In this document: piece by piece, positions 62,369 through 64,000 of the stretch
How the letters are laid out: every line of letters starts with the position of its first letter
How positions within the stretch are numbered: the stretch's first letter is position 1
Source: Bacteroidota bacterium
Lineage (GTDB): Bacteria > Bacteroidota > Bacteroidia > Chitinophagales > Chitinophagaceae
DNA: 64,000 bases
Direction of reading: 5' to 3'
Assembly: GCA_029558715.1 (NCBI GenBank)
Contig: JAKQEA010000098.1
Coordinates: forward strand, 1-64,000
Position numbers and translations under genes: made by a program
Notes under the pieces: model-generated
What the model was told of the DNA's origin: nothing
Seen by the model: the letters and a program-made list of their open reading frames with translations, nothing else
The model's database searches: none

Positions 62369-63313
62369 TTATTTTGTAAAATCGAAAAGAGTAGCTGTAA
62401 AAAGCCCCCGTTCCCTTTTCTTAAAAGCCACATCCCAGTTGCCGATATAACGAAGTAATTTAGGAACCAGGTAATCTCCAAATTTAGTCATCTCTACTTC
62501 CATGTGTACATCGAAATCATATACTCCTGCATTATAGCTCATATCATAATTACGGGCCATTACTTCCATTGTCTTTGTATTGAACCATGTCACCATGCTG
62601 TCAATTACGATTTTATCTTTTTTCCCTCCCAGGCCAGGTTTTCCTTTAATGGAAAATACATAACAGGATTGCCCTTCGTAGTCACCATAATCAATGATAA
62701 AATCATAATACTCTGCCCTGTCAGGATCAAATATGTCAATCTTATCGCCAATGAAGGGAATACCCGGAATCTTTTTTCCGGGATTGAAGAAAAGCATCTT
62801 CAGTTGCTCTTTATGTTTTGCTAACCCGCTTTGTGAACGGGGTTTAAAGTCTATACCTTTTACAATATTTGACTCCCCGCATACAGTGCCTTTGGTAAAG
62901 AAAATCCCGGCATAAAGTTCTGCTGTATAGTAATTGTAGTCTCCGTCATTTTCATAAAAGTCGCCACTGGAATTTTCTGAAAGCACTTCCATTGTCCTGC
63001 AACCATCAGCCCTTGTCTGTTTGGTTTTGCTCATCAGAGCTGCCTTAATATGACCTTTTTTATCTTTTATTCTAATGTCATTCCATGATGTGAAACCAAG
63101 TACATGCAGGTTGCGGAACGCTTTATAAAATGTGGTATCATTCTTCACCTGGTTAATGAACCGGGCTACATTCAGATCAGTCCGGATAATGACCTCAGTG
63201 AGATTGACCATTTTGGCCAGCCGCTGATTATCGATAGAATCTTCATCCTGCGCAGCTACAGGAAAGCCGCTCCTGATAAATAATAATAAGATGAGAAAGT
63301 ATTTCATAATCAT
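62369..63313 (-). CDS. Hypothetical secreted protein
   Basis: 314 residues. MIMKYFLILLLFIRSGFPVAAQ is a signal peptide. The rest is beta-rich; the last half (about 195-300) with YYDFIIDYGDYEGQSCYVFSIKGK, FNTKTMEVMARNYDMSYNAGVYDFDVHMEVEM recalls LolA/outer-membrane-lipoprotein-sorting-like folds, but only faintly. Its ATG overlaps the def stop by one base (TGATG), so translation is likely coupled to def. Its stop abuts that of the pseudouridine synthase gene. Confidence 0.68.
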   Translation of the reverse strand: MIMKYFLILLLFIRSGFPVAAQDEDSIDNQRLAKMVNLTEVIIRTDLNVARFINQVKNDTTFYKAFRNLHVLGFTSWNDIRIKDKKGHIKAALMSKTKQTRADGCRTMEVLSENSSGDFYENDGDYNYYTAELYAGIFFTKGTVCGESNIVKGIDFKPRSQSGLAKHKEQLKMLFFNPGKKIPGIPFIGDKIDIFDPDRAEYYDFIIDYGDYEGQSCYVFSIKGKPGLGGKKDKIVIDSMVTWFNTKTMEVMARNYDMSYNAGVYDFDVHMEVEMTKFGDYLVPKLLRYIGNWDVAFKKRERGLFTATLFDFTK

Positions 63314-63891
63314 CAGCCGGGAAACATCATCTTGTAGTCAACGTTTACTTTCCCCTTTGTGATATCGTTGAGTTTACCTTTCAGCAATTTTCTTTTCAAT
63401 GCAGATATATGATCAATAAAGAGCTTCCCTTCAATATGATCATACTCATGCAGGATCACTCTTGCGGTAAGCCCTGCAAAAGTTTTTATTTGCTGCTGGA
63501 AATGCTCATCTACATAGTTCAGCGTTACATTCTCCTGCCGGTATATATCCTCCCTGATCTTTGGGATACTGAGACAACCTTCATTATAAGGCCATTCATC
63601 GCCTTCGAGCCCCTCGATATGGGCATTGATAAAAACCGCTTTTAAACCCGGTGCATCAGGATATTCTTTTTGCTCTTCTTCATTCATCCCATTAAACATC
63701 TGCACCGTATCTACCACAAAAAGACGGATGTCCTTGTTCACCTGGGGTGCAGCCAGCCCCACCCCATTACTGGCATACATGGTCTCCCACATATCCTCAA
63801 TGAATTTATCAAGTTGCGGGTAACCAACTGTGATATCTGCGGCTACTTTTCGGAGTACCGGGTGGCCATATGCTACGATTGGTAAGATCAT
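63313..63891 (-). CDS. def: Peptide deformylase
   Basis: 192 residues. The three metal motifs are GVGLAAPQ, EGCLSIP and HEYDHIEG. It takes the formyl group off nascent proteins. It follows the ruvX gene by 27 bases and is coupled to the secreted protein gene behind it. Confidence 0.96.
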   Translation of the reverse strand: MILPIVAYGHPVLRKVAADITVGYPQLDKFIEDMWETMYASNGVGLAAPQVNKDIRLFVVDTVQMFNGMNEEEQKEYPDAPGLKAVFINAHIEGLEGDEWPYNEGCLSIPKIREDIYRQENVTLNYVDEHFQQQIKTFAGLTARVILHEYDHIEGKLFIDHISALKRKLLKGKLNDITKGKVNVDYKMMFPG

Positions 63892-63918
63892 TTTGCAAAT
63901 TTACCCTGACCGGCTCAA

Positions 63919-64000
63919 TTAACCAATTGATCTCATATATTCCTGTAACATAATCGTGGCTGCAATTTCGTCAACCAGGGCTTTATTTCGCCGCTGCATT
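63919..64000 (-). CDS. ruvX: RuvX (YqgF) Holliday junction resolvase-like protein, C-terminal end only
   Basis: Only the last 26 codons are present; the gene continues past the right edge. The peptide MQRRNKALVDEIAATIMLQEY is the typical YqgF/RuvX C-terminus (KALVDEIAA). The family processes rRNA precursors or resolves Holliday junctions. It precedes def on the same strand. Confidence 0.75.
   Translation of the reverse strand, partial: MQRRNKALVDEIAATIMLQEYMRSIG

Overview
The window looks like chromosomal core DNA of a Bacteroidota bacterium, most likely a Chitinophagaceae-type member. The evidence is the recurring Bacteroidota promoter box TAnnTTTG (in places with TTTG about 19-21 bases upstream), two type IX secretion (T9SS) sorting-domain proteins, a split PntA, a monofunctional DAHP synthase-chorismate mutase fusion, Bacteroidota-style lipoproteins and almost no Shine-Dalgarno sites. 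No tRNA, rRNA, CRISPR array, IS element or prophage was seen. The genus is an inference.

Layout. 1-7.4 kb: the start of an rRNA m5C methyltransferase gene running off the left edge, a nuclease-like orphan, the proton-translocating transhydrogenase operon (pntAA-pntAB-pntB), then thyA-folA-methyltransferase. 7.6-15.7 kb: secreted and small unknowns, proline dehydrogenase, a photolyase/cryptochrome neighbourhood (SDR, FeS-BCP-type photolyase homologue without enough cysteines for its cluster, DUF2256, DUF2805, and a FAD-domain photolyase relative with its domains apparently permuted), an acyl-CoA thioesterase and an acyltransferase. 15.8-24.7 kb: two related T9SS cargo proteins, rpsA, a second acyltransferase, a flavoprotein, a YiiX-like hydrolase and map. 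24.7-36.3 kb: the complete S10-spc ribosomal protein operon from rpsJ to secY in canonical order, with a recognisable promoter and terminator. 36.3-46 kb: a beta-helix protein, a flippase-like membrane protein, fusA, a cupin, an OmpA-like protein and an L,D-transpeptidase.

46-54 kb is the most interesting part: an eight-gene aromatic amino acid operon (pheA, aminotransferase, tyrA, DAHP synthase-chorismate mutase, aroB, aroA, aroC, DUF952) on the minus strand. Between its consensus promoter (53910-53940) and pheA lies a 27-codon leader ORF (53819-53902) in which 10 of residues 7-17 are Phe or Tyr. A 13-bp terminator hairpin (53761-53790) follows it directly before the pheA start, and a segment inside the leader ORF (53837-53843) is complementary to the 5' arm of that hairpin. 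This is the full layout of a ribosome-mediated transcription attenuator sensing Phe/Tyr.

54-64 kb: a DEAD-box helicase, a tiny repetitive lipoprotein, an ECF sigma factor overlapping a membrane protein with an anti-sigma-like cytoplasmic part and a trypsin-like periplasmic part, a nucleotidyltransferase, a PLP desulfhydrase-like enzyme, lipB, an RluD-type pseudouridine synthase, a secreted unknown, def, and the 3' end of ruvX running off the right edge. Gene density is high, with several convergent pairs overlapping or abutting at their stop codons.
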